This document shows, piece by piece, positions 17,830 to 26,577 of a stretch of 64,000 nt of DNA (positions within the stretch are counted from its first letter, which is position 1; each line of letters starts with the position of its first letter). This stretch comes from Virgibacillus_F sp049310925. Its GTDB lineage: Bacteria; Bacillota; Bacilli; Bacillales; Amphibacillaceae. The DNA lies in assembly GCF_049310925.1 (NCBI RefSeq), contig NZ_JBMERP010000013.1, forward strand, positions 1 to 64,000, given 5' to 3'. The notes beneath the pieces are model-generated. The model ran no database searches. It had not been told where the DNA came from and saw only the letters and a list, made by a program, of their open reading frames with translations. The position numbers were made by a program, and so were the translations under genes.

Positions 17830-18567
17830 ATGTCTACAGTTAAAGGTAAGGTCATTATTATCACAGGTGCATCAAGTGGAATTGGTGCAGCAACCGCACT
17901 GAAGTTTGCAGGAGAAGGAGCTAAGGTGGTACTTGCTGCTCGTAGAGAAGAACGACTTATTCAATTAAAACAAAAGATTGAACAAGAAGGCGGTGAAGCG
18001 GTTATAAAAGTAACAGACGTGACTTCCTATGAAGACATGCAGGAATTGGCCACCTTCACGATTAAAACCTATGGCCAAGTTGATGTGATGTTCAACAATG
18101 CAGGCCTTATGCCATTATCCTTCATGGATAAATTAAAAGTTGATGAATGGGATCGAATGATTGATGTAAATGTCAAAGGTGTACTTTATGGTATCGCGGC
18201 GGTTTTACCATATATGCAACAACGAGATAGTGGTCATATCATCACCACTTCCTCCGTTGCAGGGCATGGTGTATTTCCGTCAGGTACTGTTTACTGTGGT
18301 ACTAAATTTGCTGCACGCATATTTATGGAAGGATTAAGCAAAGAGTTAGCCCAGACCAATATCAAAACAACAAGCATTTCACCGGGAGTTGTTGAAACTG
18401 AGTTAGCTGATTTCATCACTGACCAAGATATTAAACCTAAATTTGAAGACCCTAATTTACCTTCTATTACTGGCGAAGATATTGCAAACGCTGTTTATTA
18501 CGCTGTGTCACAACCAGCAAGCGTTGCAGTTAATGAAGTGATAATTAGGCCTACTAATCAAGGTTAA
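17830..18567 (+). CDS. SDR family oxidoreductase (YdfG-like)
   Basis: 245 residues. The cofactor motif TGASSGIG is near residues 13-20, NNAG near 90, and the catalytic Ser and Tyr-x3-Lys lie in TTSSVAG and YCGTKFA. The C-terminus VNEVIIRPTNQG resembles NADP-dependent clavaldehyde/serine dehydrogenase-like SDRs. AAAGGAGG sits 8 bases before the ATG. It is probably the last gene of the regulon. It could act on an aldehyde or hydroxy-acid product; the substrate is unknown. Confidence 0.85.
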   Translation: MSTVKGKVIIITGASSGIGAATALKFAGEGAKVVLAARREERLIQLKQKIEQEGGEAVIKVTDVTSYEDMQELATFTIKTYGQVDVMFNNAGLMPLSFMDKLKVDEWDRMIDVNVKGVLYGIAAVLPYMQQRDSGHIITTSSVAGHGVFPSGTVYCGTKFAARIFMEGLSKELAQTNIKTTSISPGVVETELADFITDQDIKPKFEDPNLPSITGEDIANAVYYAVSQPASVAVNEVIIRPTNQG

Positions 18568-18670
18568 GAGGTGCGAACCCTTTTATATCTAGCTTTCCTA
18601 TATTGTGTGGAACAGGAATTTTTAAATAATAGTTATTACAATTTTTTGATGGAGAGGGTAGGTGATTAGA

Positions 18671-18784
18671 ATGGGAACTAGGAATCAAAGTAAACAAACT
18701 GAAGTAATGAGTCGTTTACAGAGTGCAGGTATAAAAGTGTTTCCAGAAAAAAATCGCCCAAGAACGGAAAGTATTCTGGAATAG
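18671..18784 (+). pseudogene. Frameshifted copy of small protein A
   Basis: The first 24 codons match the intact small gene at 26578 almost exactly (MGTRNQSKQTEVMSRLQSAG). One base is then missing in the A-rich run near 18745, and translation leaves the frame and stops after 37 codons. The lost C-terminal sequence is still visible in the next frame. The shared upstream sequence GAGAGGGTAGGTGATTAG shows it arose by duplication of the locus at 26.6 kb, or the reverse. Confidence 0.75.
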
Positions 18785-18893
18785 TTGGAAGTGAAAGAAA
18801 AAAGCGAGTGTTAAGTTTAAAGAGGTCGAATTGGTCTTTTTTTATTTGGAATAACATCATCTACATTGGGAATACAAATGAGGTGTTCTAACA

Positions 18894-19001
18894 ATGTATA
18901 ATAATAATGAAAAGCAAAACGAAACTTTTCATCAAGAGCAACAAAAAATTATTAAGCGGTTAGAAGCAGCTGTATTAGAGCGTCTATTGGTAAAGAAGTA
19001 G
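18894..19001 (+). pseudogene. Degenerate copy of small protein B
   Basis: Matches the start of the intact gene at 26809 (MYNNNEKQNETF...QEQQKII). It loses the frame near codon 25 and stops after 35 codons. Remnants of the rest (VGRSYSGIIG-like) follow in another frame to about 19085. It is the partner of the broken copy at 18671, in the same order and spacing as the intact pair. Confidence 0.75.
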
Positions 19002-19144
19002 GTCGAAGTTATTCAGGTATCATAGGGATAATAGATAAGTTCTAAATGTAGATTTACTAGATGTTTACGATTATTATAAAACCATAGTTTAAAATGCCTG
19101 TCACCGATATTGGCGAGTGGTGTCAATGGTATTAGAAAAATTGT

Positions 19145-19198
19145 AGGCTGTTAGTTTTGGTTGCGCTATGGACGTGCTACTGGAGCTGGCGGCTTTTT
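19145..19198 (+). repeat. G-U-rich long hairpin, copy 1
   Basis: GGCTGTTAGTTTTGGTTGCGC pairs with GTGCTACTGGAGCTGGCGGC. Most differences between the arms are T opposite G, so the RNA would form a stem of about 20 bp, ending in TTTTT. The same element occurs at 27073 and 47120. It behaves like an intrinsic terminator that travels with the repeat block. Confidence 0.6.
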
Positions 19199-19218
19199 AA
19201 TTTTGCTTTGGAAGCAAA

Positions 19219-19427
19219 AGAGGACAATTCTATTGCTTCATTTGCATTTCTTATCAAGCATTTCTTTGCTCAAAAGCTAGTTGTGGTGAGAAAACTTATT
19301 GAGAAAAATAGGATTTATATTCTGTCTGCTCCTTTTAGCGATTGCCTTCTTAATGATTGCTTTCCATGGTATATGGAAAACTATAGCTGCTTTTTGCTCT
19401 CAGTTGTGAATCCCAAGAACCGTCCCC
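19219..19427. repeat. Decayed deletion derivative of the RDD locus, copy 1
   Basis: Starts with a degraded AGAGGACAATTCT and ends with AGAACCGTCCCC (19416-19427). Inside, a stretch matching 24587-24625 is fused to a stretch matching the 3' end of the RDD gene at 25260-25440 (for example GATTGCTTTCCATGGTA). The rest of the RDD gene is absent. No functional reading frame remains. Confidence 0.55.
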
Positions 19428-19443
19428 CGATGCACTTTTTTAA

Positions 19444-19563
19444 GGCTTGAAGAGTTTACGAAAATACATTAGATATGTTAAGAGAGCCTTAGAAAATGAG
19501 AAACTAACGTTATTTTCAAACGGATTAGTGGATTTAGTTACTTATCAACCGCATTACATTTGA
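19444..19563 (+). pseudogene. C-terminal gene fragment, unidentified
   Basis: A 39-codon in-frame tail with a protein-like composition (ALENEKLTLFSNGLVDLVTY) ends at TGA 19561-19563. It has no start codon or upstream body; repeat sequence abuts it on the left. I read it as the surviving end of a gene disrupted when the repeat block inserted or rearranged. Confidence 0.35.
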
Positions 19564-19628
19564 ATAGGTATTTTAACCTATATGGTCGAATATGTATTAG
19601 TAGTATTTTCTATATTAGGAGGAAGAAA

Positions 19629-21551
19629 ATGAGGCTTGGTAAAGTTTGGGTAGTGTTCTTTTTGTTTTTTATTTTAATTATGAGCGGTTGTACTAAAGCA
19701 ACTACTTCTGATAAAGAGCAGATTGAAATTAAAGAGTTGGCAACAAAAATGAATATTGCGGTAAGGCCAAGCGGTAATGAAGCCTATTTAGGCAGAAACG
19801 ATTGGACTATAGCGCAAATAAAAAAGAATGAAGTATACTTTACAAACGCTGGAGCAAAAGCATTAAATGATCTCGGAATTCCAGGTGATTTAATTTATGA
19901 CATTTGGTATGGACAGGATGACTTAACAACCTTTAAAGAAGCGATTAAGGAAGGAACAACACTCGGATTATCGAGGTTTTACAAAAAATTTGAGGAAGTT
20001 CAAGATACAATAGATGCTAAAAAGGATGTTGAAGACATAAAGGATGGGGCATTAGACACTCTGGATTATTATACATCCAATGAAGATATAACCCAGCGTA
20101 CCATTAAAGTATTCACCTATGCTTTTATCGATTCTTATTATGATACGGTTCCTTTTGGTGTTTGGAAGGGATTTATAGAACAACCCAGAATACAAATGTC
20201 GGTAGAGAAGAGAAATAATGAGTTGTTTTATTACGGCTATGATATAAACAAAAATACGTTTTTTACAAGAACTTATTATACATTTCAATATTTTAACGGT
20301 CAGCAAATTAAATCTTTTCCAACTATTAAATCCCCTGTTGTAACGTCTGATAATAACGATAAGTTAGGTGCTGGTGTCGCTGCAAATTTAAGAAAATTAG
20401 CTTGGGATGTTTACTGTATTTTGGATGGCAAAGAGCCCACTCATTATCCAGAGTATTCTAAGGCTTTGGTTGCAAGTTTTGAACGTGAAGAAAAGGCGAA
20501 TAAGGAACAGATGGTTGATATGATTGTTGAAGCGAGTAAGGAAAAGGTGGCTGATACGGTCGTTGAAGAGAATAGAAAGACGGATCCATCTTCTAAAAAA
20601 TCTAGTTCAGATGCTCTTCTGAAATTAACGTGGGGCATGGAATTAAACGAAGTTAAAAAAATATTCCCTGAATCAACTGTAGCAACAGAACAAAGTGGTT
20701 CGCGGCACATAAAACTAAAGGAAAATAGATATGCTTCTACATCTTGTGTTGTAGAAGATACTATCTTTTTTTCCTTTAAAAATAACAAACTGGATTCTAT
20801 TACGTATGGGTTAGATTTGAACAAAGACTGCAATCTAGAAGACTTAAACAAGCGGGAACTTGTAAAAAAAGGTTACAAAGAACTTTATAAACAAATTATT
20901 CGCGATTATGATCCAACGAATCAACAGAGCACTGTGGATTTGGGAAATCATCAAGAATGGAGTAACCAAAACACGGCTTTCGAACTGGGGTTTTGGGTTG
21001 CTCTCGATCAAAACGGTCAAAACCAAGCTATGCCATATGCAACTTTTACTATCACCAAAGAAAAAGAAGGGGCGCCAATTGTTATGTTAAGCGAACCAAA
21101 TGAAGAAGAAACTTCTCAAGATTCTCAAAAAGAGAGTGAGGTTGAAGAAAGAACTAAAGAAACGAAAAAGCCAGAACCTGTACACGCTGCTTCCAATAAA
21201 CAGGAATTTATTAAGAAACTAAATGATATTGAAAAGGGTTTATCGGATTTAAAACATTTATATAAGTCAGGTACTACAGTTGATATGCTTAGTGCTCTAT
21301 ACGAGACACATACAAGATGGGATGATGTTTTGAATGAAATTTATGGTGTATTGAAAAAGCAGCTTACTCCGAATGAAATGAGTGAATTAAAACAAGAACA
21401 ATTAAAGTGGATTAAACATAGAGATGAAACAGCAAAAAATAATTCTTTGGAATTTCAGGGAGGAACAATGGCGGAAGTATTGCTCATAGACACTAAAGCA
21501 CAACTCACCAAAGAGAGAAGCTATGAACTGGTTAATTTGTATATGAAATAA
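19629..21551 (+). CDS. Large lipoprotein with C-terminal LprI-like (DUF1311) domain
   Basis: 640 residues from ATG 19629, preceded by TAGGAGGAAGAAA; an in-frame ATG at 19560 lies outside the signal peptide. Lipobox IMSGC puts the lipidated Cys at about residue 21. Residues about 25-290 form an unrecognised domain. Residues about 330-490 include a short repeat-type segment (LTWGMELNEVKKIFPES) like those of small periplasmic/lipoprotein domains. The C-terminal about 90 residues (LTPNEMSELKQEQLKWIKHRD) match the lysozyme-inhibitor LprI / DUF1311 style. It is a cell-surface protein of unknown role and stands alone. Confidence 0.75.
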   Translation: MRLGKVWVVFFLFFILIMSGCTKATTSDKEQIEIKELATKMNIAVRPSGNEAYLGRNDWTIAQIKKNEVYFTNAGAKALNDLGIPGDLIYDIWYGQDDLTTFKEAIKEGTTLGLSRFYKKFEEVQDTIDAKKDVEDIKDGALDTLDYYTSNEDITQRTIKVFTYAFIDSYYDTVPFGVWKGFIEQPRIQMSVEKRNNELFYYGYDINKNTFFTRTYYTFQYFNGQQIKSFPTIKSPVVTSDNNDKLGAGVAANLRKLAWDVYCILDGKEPTHYPEYSKALVASFEREEKANKEQMVDMIVEASKEKVADTVVEENRKTDPSSKKSSSDALLKLTWGMELNEVKKIFPESTVATEQSGSRHIKLKENRYASTSCVVEDTIFFSFKNNKLDSITYGLDLNKDCNLEDLNKRELVKKGYKELYKQIIRDYDPTNQQSTVDLGNHQEWSNQNTAFELGFWVALDQNGQNQAMPYATFTITKEKEGAPIVMLSEPNEEETSQDSQKESEVEERTKETKKPEPVHAASNKQEFIKKLNDIEKGLSDLKHLYKSGTTVDMLSALYETHTRWDDVLNEIYGVLKKQLTPNEMSELKQEQLKWIKHRDETAKNNSLEFQGGTMAEVLLIDTKAQLTKERSYELVNLYMK

Positions 21552-21893
21552 CCTTAAAGATCCTATGCTTTAGTTGAAAAATCATCCCTCGTACACAATT
21601 GATTAATAGGAAGCGTTGAAAAAAATGATTTTAACCTTTAACCCCAACGGTTGTCACTTACTGATATTTGGCGAAAGGGTGTCGTAGATCTGGTGCCTGT
21701 CAGCTGAAACTATCCTGAATAGTTTTGGATGACAGGCACTTGTAATTATTCAGGAATTATTAAAATAATAGTTTGAAACTTATGATACAATTATTCTATA
21801 TTTAAAAAAACAATAAATCTTCAGATTACACTTGATGAAGTTGTTCCATTCCTTACATGAATTGATGTTTATTTTTAAAATGGGGGAAATAAA
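21552..21893. repeat. Intergenic with a long hairpin and a repeated motif
   Basis: At 21652-21686 lies a TGTCAC...GATATTTGGCG...GGTGTCG motif, also seen at 19099 and 27019. At 21693-21739, GTGCCTGTCA pairs perfectly with TGACAGGCAC and the stem continues inward through AAACTA / TAGTTT. No T-run follows, so it is not a classical terminator. Weak promoter-like boxes (TTGAAA 21773, TATATT 21797) precede the next gene. Confidence 0.5.
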
Positions 21894-23003
21894 ATGGGCC
21901 GTTTAAAACTTGTTTGGATCCATCATATACACGCAACCATTCTTAGTTTACTTTTGATTTCCGGTGTTAGCCTATATTTCCCTTACTTACGGACAATGTT
22001 TAATGAGTGGAAAGTGCCTCTAGTTGCGATTCACTTATGGATCGCTATCTTTTACATTGGTATAGTCCTATATTCCATATCTAAAATTTTTCAATATAGT
22101 AAAAAACGTGCTCCGATTAAAAAGTTTAATATTTGGTTATTTACTGTTCTATTTTTCTTTTGGGTTAGTTCAGGAACAGTGATGTATCTTCAAAATCTGG
22201 TTCCAGTATGGGTGAGAAACAATGCTGTTGTCATCCATGACTGGTCAACATGGATCGTTATTCCCTGGATTGTTCTTCATGTTACAGGAAACCTTTTTAA
22301 CAAGAAAATCCCCTGGCCGAATTGGTGGAGAGGTCGTAAAGATGCTCCCGTCTGGATAACAGAAAACAGCTTAGACAGACGGGATGTTATCAAGTCACTC
22401 GTGTTATTTTGTCTATTTATTCTTTTTGGTGGGTTGATTAAATGGATTTCCCCGATACTTTCAATCCCGAAAAATGAAGAAAAACGACAAGGATATTTCC
22501 GTATTTATAATGTTACGAACGATTATCCCCGTTATGAGGAAAAAGACTGGATACTTACCTTGGAAGACACCCATCAATCTAAGCAGGAATTGACTATGAT
22601 GGATATGAGAAAGTTAACCTGGCATTCAATTGTAGATGACTTTCACTGTGTAACAGGATGGAGTGTTCGGGCTGTGGAAATGCGTGGGGTTTATCTAAAA
22701 GAAGTTTTAGCTACGCATTTTACAAAAACACCTATGGATGCAAGTTTCACTGTTTATTCAGGTGACGAAATCTATTATGACTCCTTTACACTTTCCCAAT
22801 TAGTTGACGAAAATGCCATGCTTATATTTGAATTCGACGGATTACCATTAAAAAAATCACAAGGTTTCCCATGCCGTCTTTATCATCCAGACATGTACGG
22901 TTATAAATCTGTGAAATGGGTTACTAGAATTAAAATGACACCACAACGAGAAAAAGGTTACTGGCAAACGAATGGGGACTACGAATTAAATGGCTACTTA
23001 TAA
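21894..23003 (+). CDS. Membrane cytochrome b-like / molybdopterin oxidoreductase fusion
   Basis: 369 residues. The N-terminal half has four to five transmembrane helices with conserved His residues (His10-13, His47, His115, His129) suited to haem b ligation, as in cytochrome b561-type anchors. The C-terminal domain (about 200-369) is a sulfite-oxidase-fold Moco domain: DFHCVTGWS places the molybdenum-ligating Cys at 252, and GFPCRLYHPDMYGYKSVKWV is the usual substrate/cofactor strand. It probably passes electrons between an extracytoplasmic reductase or oxidase site and the membrane. ATG 21894 follows ATGGGGGAAAT. Confidence 0.8.
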   Translation: MGRLKLVWIHHIHATILSLLLISGVSLYFPYLRTMFNEWKVPLVAIHLWIAIFYIGIVLYSISKIFQYSKKRAPIKKFNIWLFTVLFFFWVSSGTVMYLQNLVPVWVRNNAVVIHDWSTWIVIPWIVLHVTGNLFNKKIPWPNWWRGRKDAPVWITENSLDRRDVIKSLVLFCLFILFGGLIKWISPILSIPKNEEKRQGYFRIYNVTNDYPRYEEKDWILTLEDTHQSKQELTMMDMRKLTWHSIVDDFHCVTGWSVRAVEMRGVYLKEVLATHFTKTPMDASFTVYSGDEIYYDSFTLSQLVDENAMLIFEFDGLPLKKSQGFPCRLYHPDMYGYKSVKWVTRIKMTPQREKGYWQTNGDYELNGYL

Positions 23004-23709
23004 ACCTATTAAAAAATGGATGATTCCCTTACTATCTATCATTATCGGTGGAGGATTAGGCTTTGCATTGTTCCCCAGCAACGAAGACCATGATTACAAT
23101 AAGTGGATATCTATGCTGGAAACCTATGAGGAAAATACATACCAGATTGATTCAATCTACCAATGGGACAATATAGTGTACTCTAAGAGTCAGGGTATAT
23201 GGTCAAATCAAAGATCCTATTACGAGATTAAGACTCCAATTTCGGACGGCAGTGAGTTTTCATTTGAAACTTACTTATTTACGGACAAATTATACATAAA
23301 TACGAATGATCAATGGTCTTTCGTAACGTTACCCCACCGCTTTACCCATGAATTAGCTCCGCTGGATAATCCGTTTCAATGGATAGCTAATTTACTAAAG
23401 CATGCGGATGAGTTCATAACAAATAAGAGTGGGGATAGCGTCATCTACAAGGCAACTTTTAAACGTTTTCCTGCTATCGATTTCCGGGGAACACTGCTCA
23501 GTAAACAAAAAGACACCCATTTAACTATGACCATTAAAGAAGGGGAGCCGGTATCTCTTAAATGGGTAGTAAATCCGTTGCGTCCCTCGAACGTGGGTCC
23601 GCTTGTGTCCTACCCAGATAAGCTAAACTACCAACTTAATTTTGTTTCTGGATCAGGAAGCGTACAAGTACTTCCAAAAGAAGCGGGGGAAGCAGAAGAA
23701 ATTGAATAA
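22990..23709 (+). CDS. Membrane-anchored extracytoplasmic protein, unknown
   Basis: 239 residues that overlap the upstream Moco gene by 14 bases, implying coupled translation. One N-terminal transmembrane segment (about 10-28) is followed by a soluble beta-rich domain of about 200 residues. No Cys suits a lipobox. The shape suggests a LolA/outer-face carrier-like or redox-accessory protein, but I do not recognise a family. Its tight linkage argues for a partner role to the Moco protein. Confidence 0.6.
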   Translation: MATYKPIKKWMIPLLSIIIGGGLGFALFPSNEDHDYNKWISMLETYEENTYQIDSIYQWDNIVYSKSQGIWSNQRSYYEIKTPISDGSEFSFETYLFTDKLYINTNDQWSFVTLPHRFTHELAPLDNPFQWIANLLKHADEFITNKSGDSVIYKATFKRFPAIDFRGTLLSKQKDTHLTMTIKEGEPVSLKWVVNPLRPSNVGPLVSYPDKLNYQLNFVSGSGSVQVLPKEAGEAEEIE

Positions 23710-23776
23710 GCAAGTGTGGTAATTAAAATCGAAAGTAGTACATAAAACGATACACATTATCGAGAGGAGTTTTAAA

Positions 23777-24538
23777 ATGAATAATTTATTTCAATTGAAC
23801 GGAAAAGTTGCAGCTGTAACTGGGGCAACAAGAGGAATTGGCAAATCAATGGCTTTGGCTTTAGCGGAAGCAGGAGCAGACATAGCACTTTTAAACCGGA
23901 ATCCGGAACAAACAGATGTCAAAGAAGAAATTGAAGCAACTACTGGCCGAAAGTGTGTAATAATTCCTTGTGATTTAGATAACATAGAACAAGTTAAACA
24001 TGCTATTCCAGAGGTAACTAAATACTATGGTAAAATCGATATTTTAGTTAATAGTGCGGGAATACAACGCCGATCACCAGCTGTTGATTTCACAGAAGAA
24101 GATTGGGACGATGTGTTACATGTTAATCTGAAAACTGTGTGGATCTTATGTCAACAAGCCGGACGAGCCATGGTAGAGCAGGGGAGTGGCAAGATAATTA
24201 ATGTAGCATCTTTACTTTCTTTCCAAGGGGGTATAAACGTACCCGCTTATGCAGCAGCCAAAGGGGCAGTTGCTCAGTTAACCAAAGCACTTTCAAATGA
24301 GTGGGCTAAGCAAAACGTAAACGTAAATGCAATTGTGCCAGGCTATATTGCAACAGATATGAATACAGCATTAATTGACGATCCAGTTAGAAGTAAGCAG
24401 ATCCTGGACAGAATACCAGCAGCACGTTGGGGGAGTCCGGAAGATTTTAAAGGCACAATTGTGTTCCTTGCTTCAGATTCATCATCCTATATTCATGGCC
24501 ATTTATTAGCTGTCGACGGCGGTTGGTTAGGCCGTTAA
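23777..24538 (+). CDS. kduD: SDR oxidoreductase, 2-deoxy-D-gluconate 3-dehydrogenase-like
   Basis: 253 residues. TGATRGIG is near 17-24, NSAGIQRR at about 93-100, the catalytic Ser is in NVASLLSFQGG, and the Tyr/Lys pair is in YAAAKGA. LFQLNGKVAAVTGA, AGIQRRSPAVDF and the C-terminal DGGWLGR closely follow KduD-type enzymes, which interconvert 2,5-diketo-3-deoxygluconate and 2-keto-3-deoxygluconate. No kduI or pectin genes are near, so the in vivo substrate is uncertain. GAGAGGAG precedes the ATG. Confidence 0.75.
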   Translation: MNNLFQLNGKVAAVTGATRGIGKSMALALAEAGADIALLNRNPEQTDVKEEIEATTGRKCVIIPCDLDNIEQVKHAIPEVTKYYGKIDILVNSAGIQRRSPAVDFTEEDWDDVLHVNLKTVWILCQQAGRAMVEQGSGKIINVASLLSFQGGINVPAYAAAKGAVAQLTKALSNEWAKQNVNVNAIVPGYIATDMNTALIDDPVRSKQILDRIPAARWGSPEDFKGTIVFLASDSSSYIHGHLLAVDGGWLGR

Positions 24539-24869
24539 AAGCTTGGGGACAGATCGAGCATTTTTTCTTGAAAGCTAGATGTTGTGTGAACAATTATGAG
24601 AAAGACAGGATTTGTAATCTATCAAGGGTGGAAACAGTAGGATGCAAAAGAGCCGTCCGCTTAGTTCTACTGATAAATAGCGGAAAACAAGAAGATCATA
24701 ACATATGATTCAATCCAAAAGTATTGATGACAGAATTATAACTGAAAATTCAGATTTACTAATAATTTGCAGAGTTAGGAGGAAAGAGGCTGCAATATGT
24801 CGAATTCAGAGTGTACTGAATAAAAAACGACATACTAATTTTCTGTTGAGGCTGAAAGGAAGGTGTGGA
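24539..24869. repeat. Left flank of the RDD locus, shared with repeats at 19.2 and 27.2 kb
   Basis: About 24587-24625 (CTAGATGTTG...GAGAAAGACAGGATTTG) is also present in both deletion derivatives. AGAGCCGTCCG at 24650 resembles the AGAACCGTCCCC ends. No gene is supported here. Confidence 0.45.
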
Positions 24870-25373
24870 ATGTCAAACAATCCACGAATGGATAAGTGGT
24901 TACAGCAGCATGAAGAGGGTAGACGAGGAATAAGAAGGGATAATAAAAATCAGGAATTGACTCCAGTATCAGAATCAAGGGACCATATTTATGGATATAA
25001 TACGGTATCTGTAGGTCACGTACATTACGTAGGATTCTGGAGAAGGTTATTTGCGTATATTGTTGATAGTTTAATATTAGGAATTTTTTTATATACCGTT
25101 GATAACTTTTGGGTTCTTCTACTGATTAATATATTATACTTTTCAATTTTGACCTCGTCCTCGCTACAAGGAACCATTGGAAAAATAGCGATAGGTGCAA
25201 TCGTTGTAGACAAAAGTGGAAATCGTATTTCCTTTTTAAGGGGATTAGCAAGATATTTCGGTTATATCCTGTCTGCTATCCCTTTAGCGATTGGCTTCTT
25301 AATGATTGCTTTCCATGGTAAGAAAAAATCACTACATGACATGATTTGTGAAACGATGGTCATTAATAAGTAG
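24870..25373 (+). CDS. RDD family membrane protein
   Basis: 167 residues from ATG 24870 (GGAAGGTGTGGA upstream). A hydrophilic N-terminus of about 50 residues precedes an RDD domain: VGFWRRLFAYIVDSLILGIF holds the R...D signature, and further helices lie at about 85-105 and 125-150. The typical C-terminal motif KKSLHDMICETMVI is present. RDD proteins are small integral membrane proteins, some linked to ion transport; the role here is unknown. Its 3' end recurs as fragments at 19.3 and 27.3 kb. Confidence 0.8.
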   Translation: MSNNPRMDKWLQQHEEGRRGIRRDNKNQELTPVSESRDHIYGYNTVSVGHVHYVGFWRRLFAYIVDSLILGIFLYTVDNFWVLLLINILYFSILTSSSLQGTIGKIAIGAIVVDKSGNRISFLRGLARYFGYILSAIPLAIGFLMIAFHGKKKSLHDMICETMVINK

Positions 25374-25457
25374 TTTAGGTAGTAACAAATGGGAAATTTG
25401 ATATGGAAAACTATAGAAACTTTTTGCTCACAGTTAGGAAGCATAAGAACCGCCCTT
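25374..25457. repeat. Right flank of the RDD locus
   Basis: Sequence after the RDD stop (GATATGGAAAACTATAG...CAGTTAGGAAGCA) ending in AAGAACCGCCC recurs in the two derivatives, where the end reads AGAACCGTCCCC. Confidence 0.5.
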
Positions 25458-25574
25458 TGATTCTGCAGCTACCCGACAAAATTTAAGACATGCCTTATTA
25501 AAGTCAATGAAATCTATGGAGCTTTTTGGGCTTACTATGTTATGTGCTAATATAGTAGTGGAAGGTGAGAGATA

Positions 25575-26576
25575 GTGAAATATGTTTATATAATATTAAG
25601 TTTAATTTTCATTCTGACCTTTGAATTATGGGTAGAAAATTCAAACCAAGCTCAACTATTCTATGAAAATTGGTTAAAGCCATTCATAGATGAACGTAAA
25701 ATATCAATGGTCTGGTTATTGTTACCTGGAGTAGTTTTTATCATTTTATTTAGGTTTTGGCTGAATAGTAAAGATGAGGAGATAAAAGTTTTAAGAACGA
25801 AATTGGAATCTGAAATGGAAATATTGGTACATTCTAATACGGAATTAAGTAGTTATCGTTTACAGGATAACCTTTCAAAATTGTTAGATCAATTTGTGAA
25901 TAAATACCCTTATGTCATTGCTGTCCAGCTATATCATTTTTCTGAACAAAATTTGAATCGTAATACTATTTTTAAAGTAAACTTTATTGAGGGAACAGTA
26001 GTAGAAGATGTTAATATTAATGCGATCCACCAGTTATACTATAAGTCAAAGAGTAGGTACATAAGAGAATTTAGAAATGCAAATAGAATGTTAATAACAG
26101 AAGAAAATCCAAATTATCTTTTAGATTTCGTATTAGATACATATAGTATGTTAAGTAAAAAGCCTAAATCTTCCATGAATGAGGAAGATGCATGCTTGTG
26201 TTCGTTAATGGTGCTTGGACTTGAAATATTAGAGAAGGATTACCAATTAGGAATTGAATCATTAGGAAATGAAGAGGAGAAGTTTGATTATCTGTTGAAT
26301 GATTACCGAACAGGACTTTTAAGAGGCGCGCTAATGAACGATGCTTTTTATACGTTTACACATACAAGAGAAAATGAAAAATTAAATAGACAGTATTTAA
26401 CTAGGTTAGTTAAAGTCCGAAACGAAGAAACACTGTTCTTAATAGCATTGGATGCAAGTGTTTTAGATGACGAAGGGTATGATAACATAATGGTTGATAT
26501 AGGGGATGGCTTTGAAAGTCTTTTAATTGATTTAGAAAACGTATATAATAGAACTATAGAGAGGGTAGGTGATTAG
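25575..26576 (+). CDS. Membrane-anchored protein with coiled coil, unknown
   Basis: 333 residues from GTG 25575 (GGAAGGTGAGAG upstream). Two N-terminal transmembrane segments (about 2-20 and 42-60) are followed by a short coiled coil (65-100) and a mostly helical soluble domain. I recognise no family; the soluble domain is GAF-like in length only. Its stop precedes the small gene at 26578 by one base, so the three genes 25575-27012 look like one unit. It was not carried along in the duplicate at 18.7 kb. Confidence 0.6.
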   Translation: MKYVYIILSLIFILTFELWVENSNQAQLFYENWLKPFIDERKISMVWLLLPGVVFIILFRFWLNSKDEEIKVLRTKLESEMEILVHSNTELSSYRLQDNLSKLLDQFVNKYPYVIAVQLYHFSEQNLNRNTIFKVNFIEGTVVEDVNINAIHQLYYKSKSRYIREFRNANRMLITEENPNYLLDFVLDTYSMLSKKPKSSMNEEDACLCSLMVLGLEILEKDYQLGIESLGNEEEKFDYLLNDYRTGLLRGALMNDAFYTFTHTRENEKLNRQYLTRLVKVRNEETLFLIALDASVLDDEGYDNIMVDIGDGFESLLIDLENVYNRTIERVGD

Positions 26577-26577
26577 A

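Noticed and set aside
19157..19450. 97-codon plus-strand ORF
   Set aside because: It runs through the G-U hairpin and the decayed RDD-derived repeat; the frame is not that of the RDD gene and there is no ribosome binding site.
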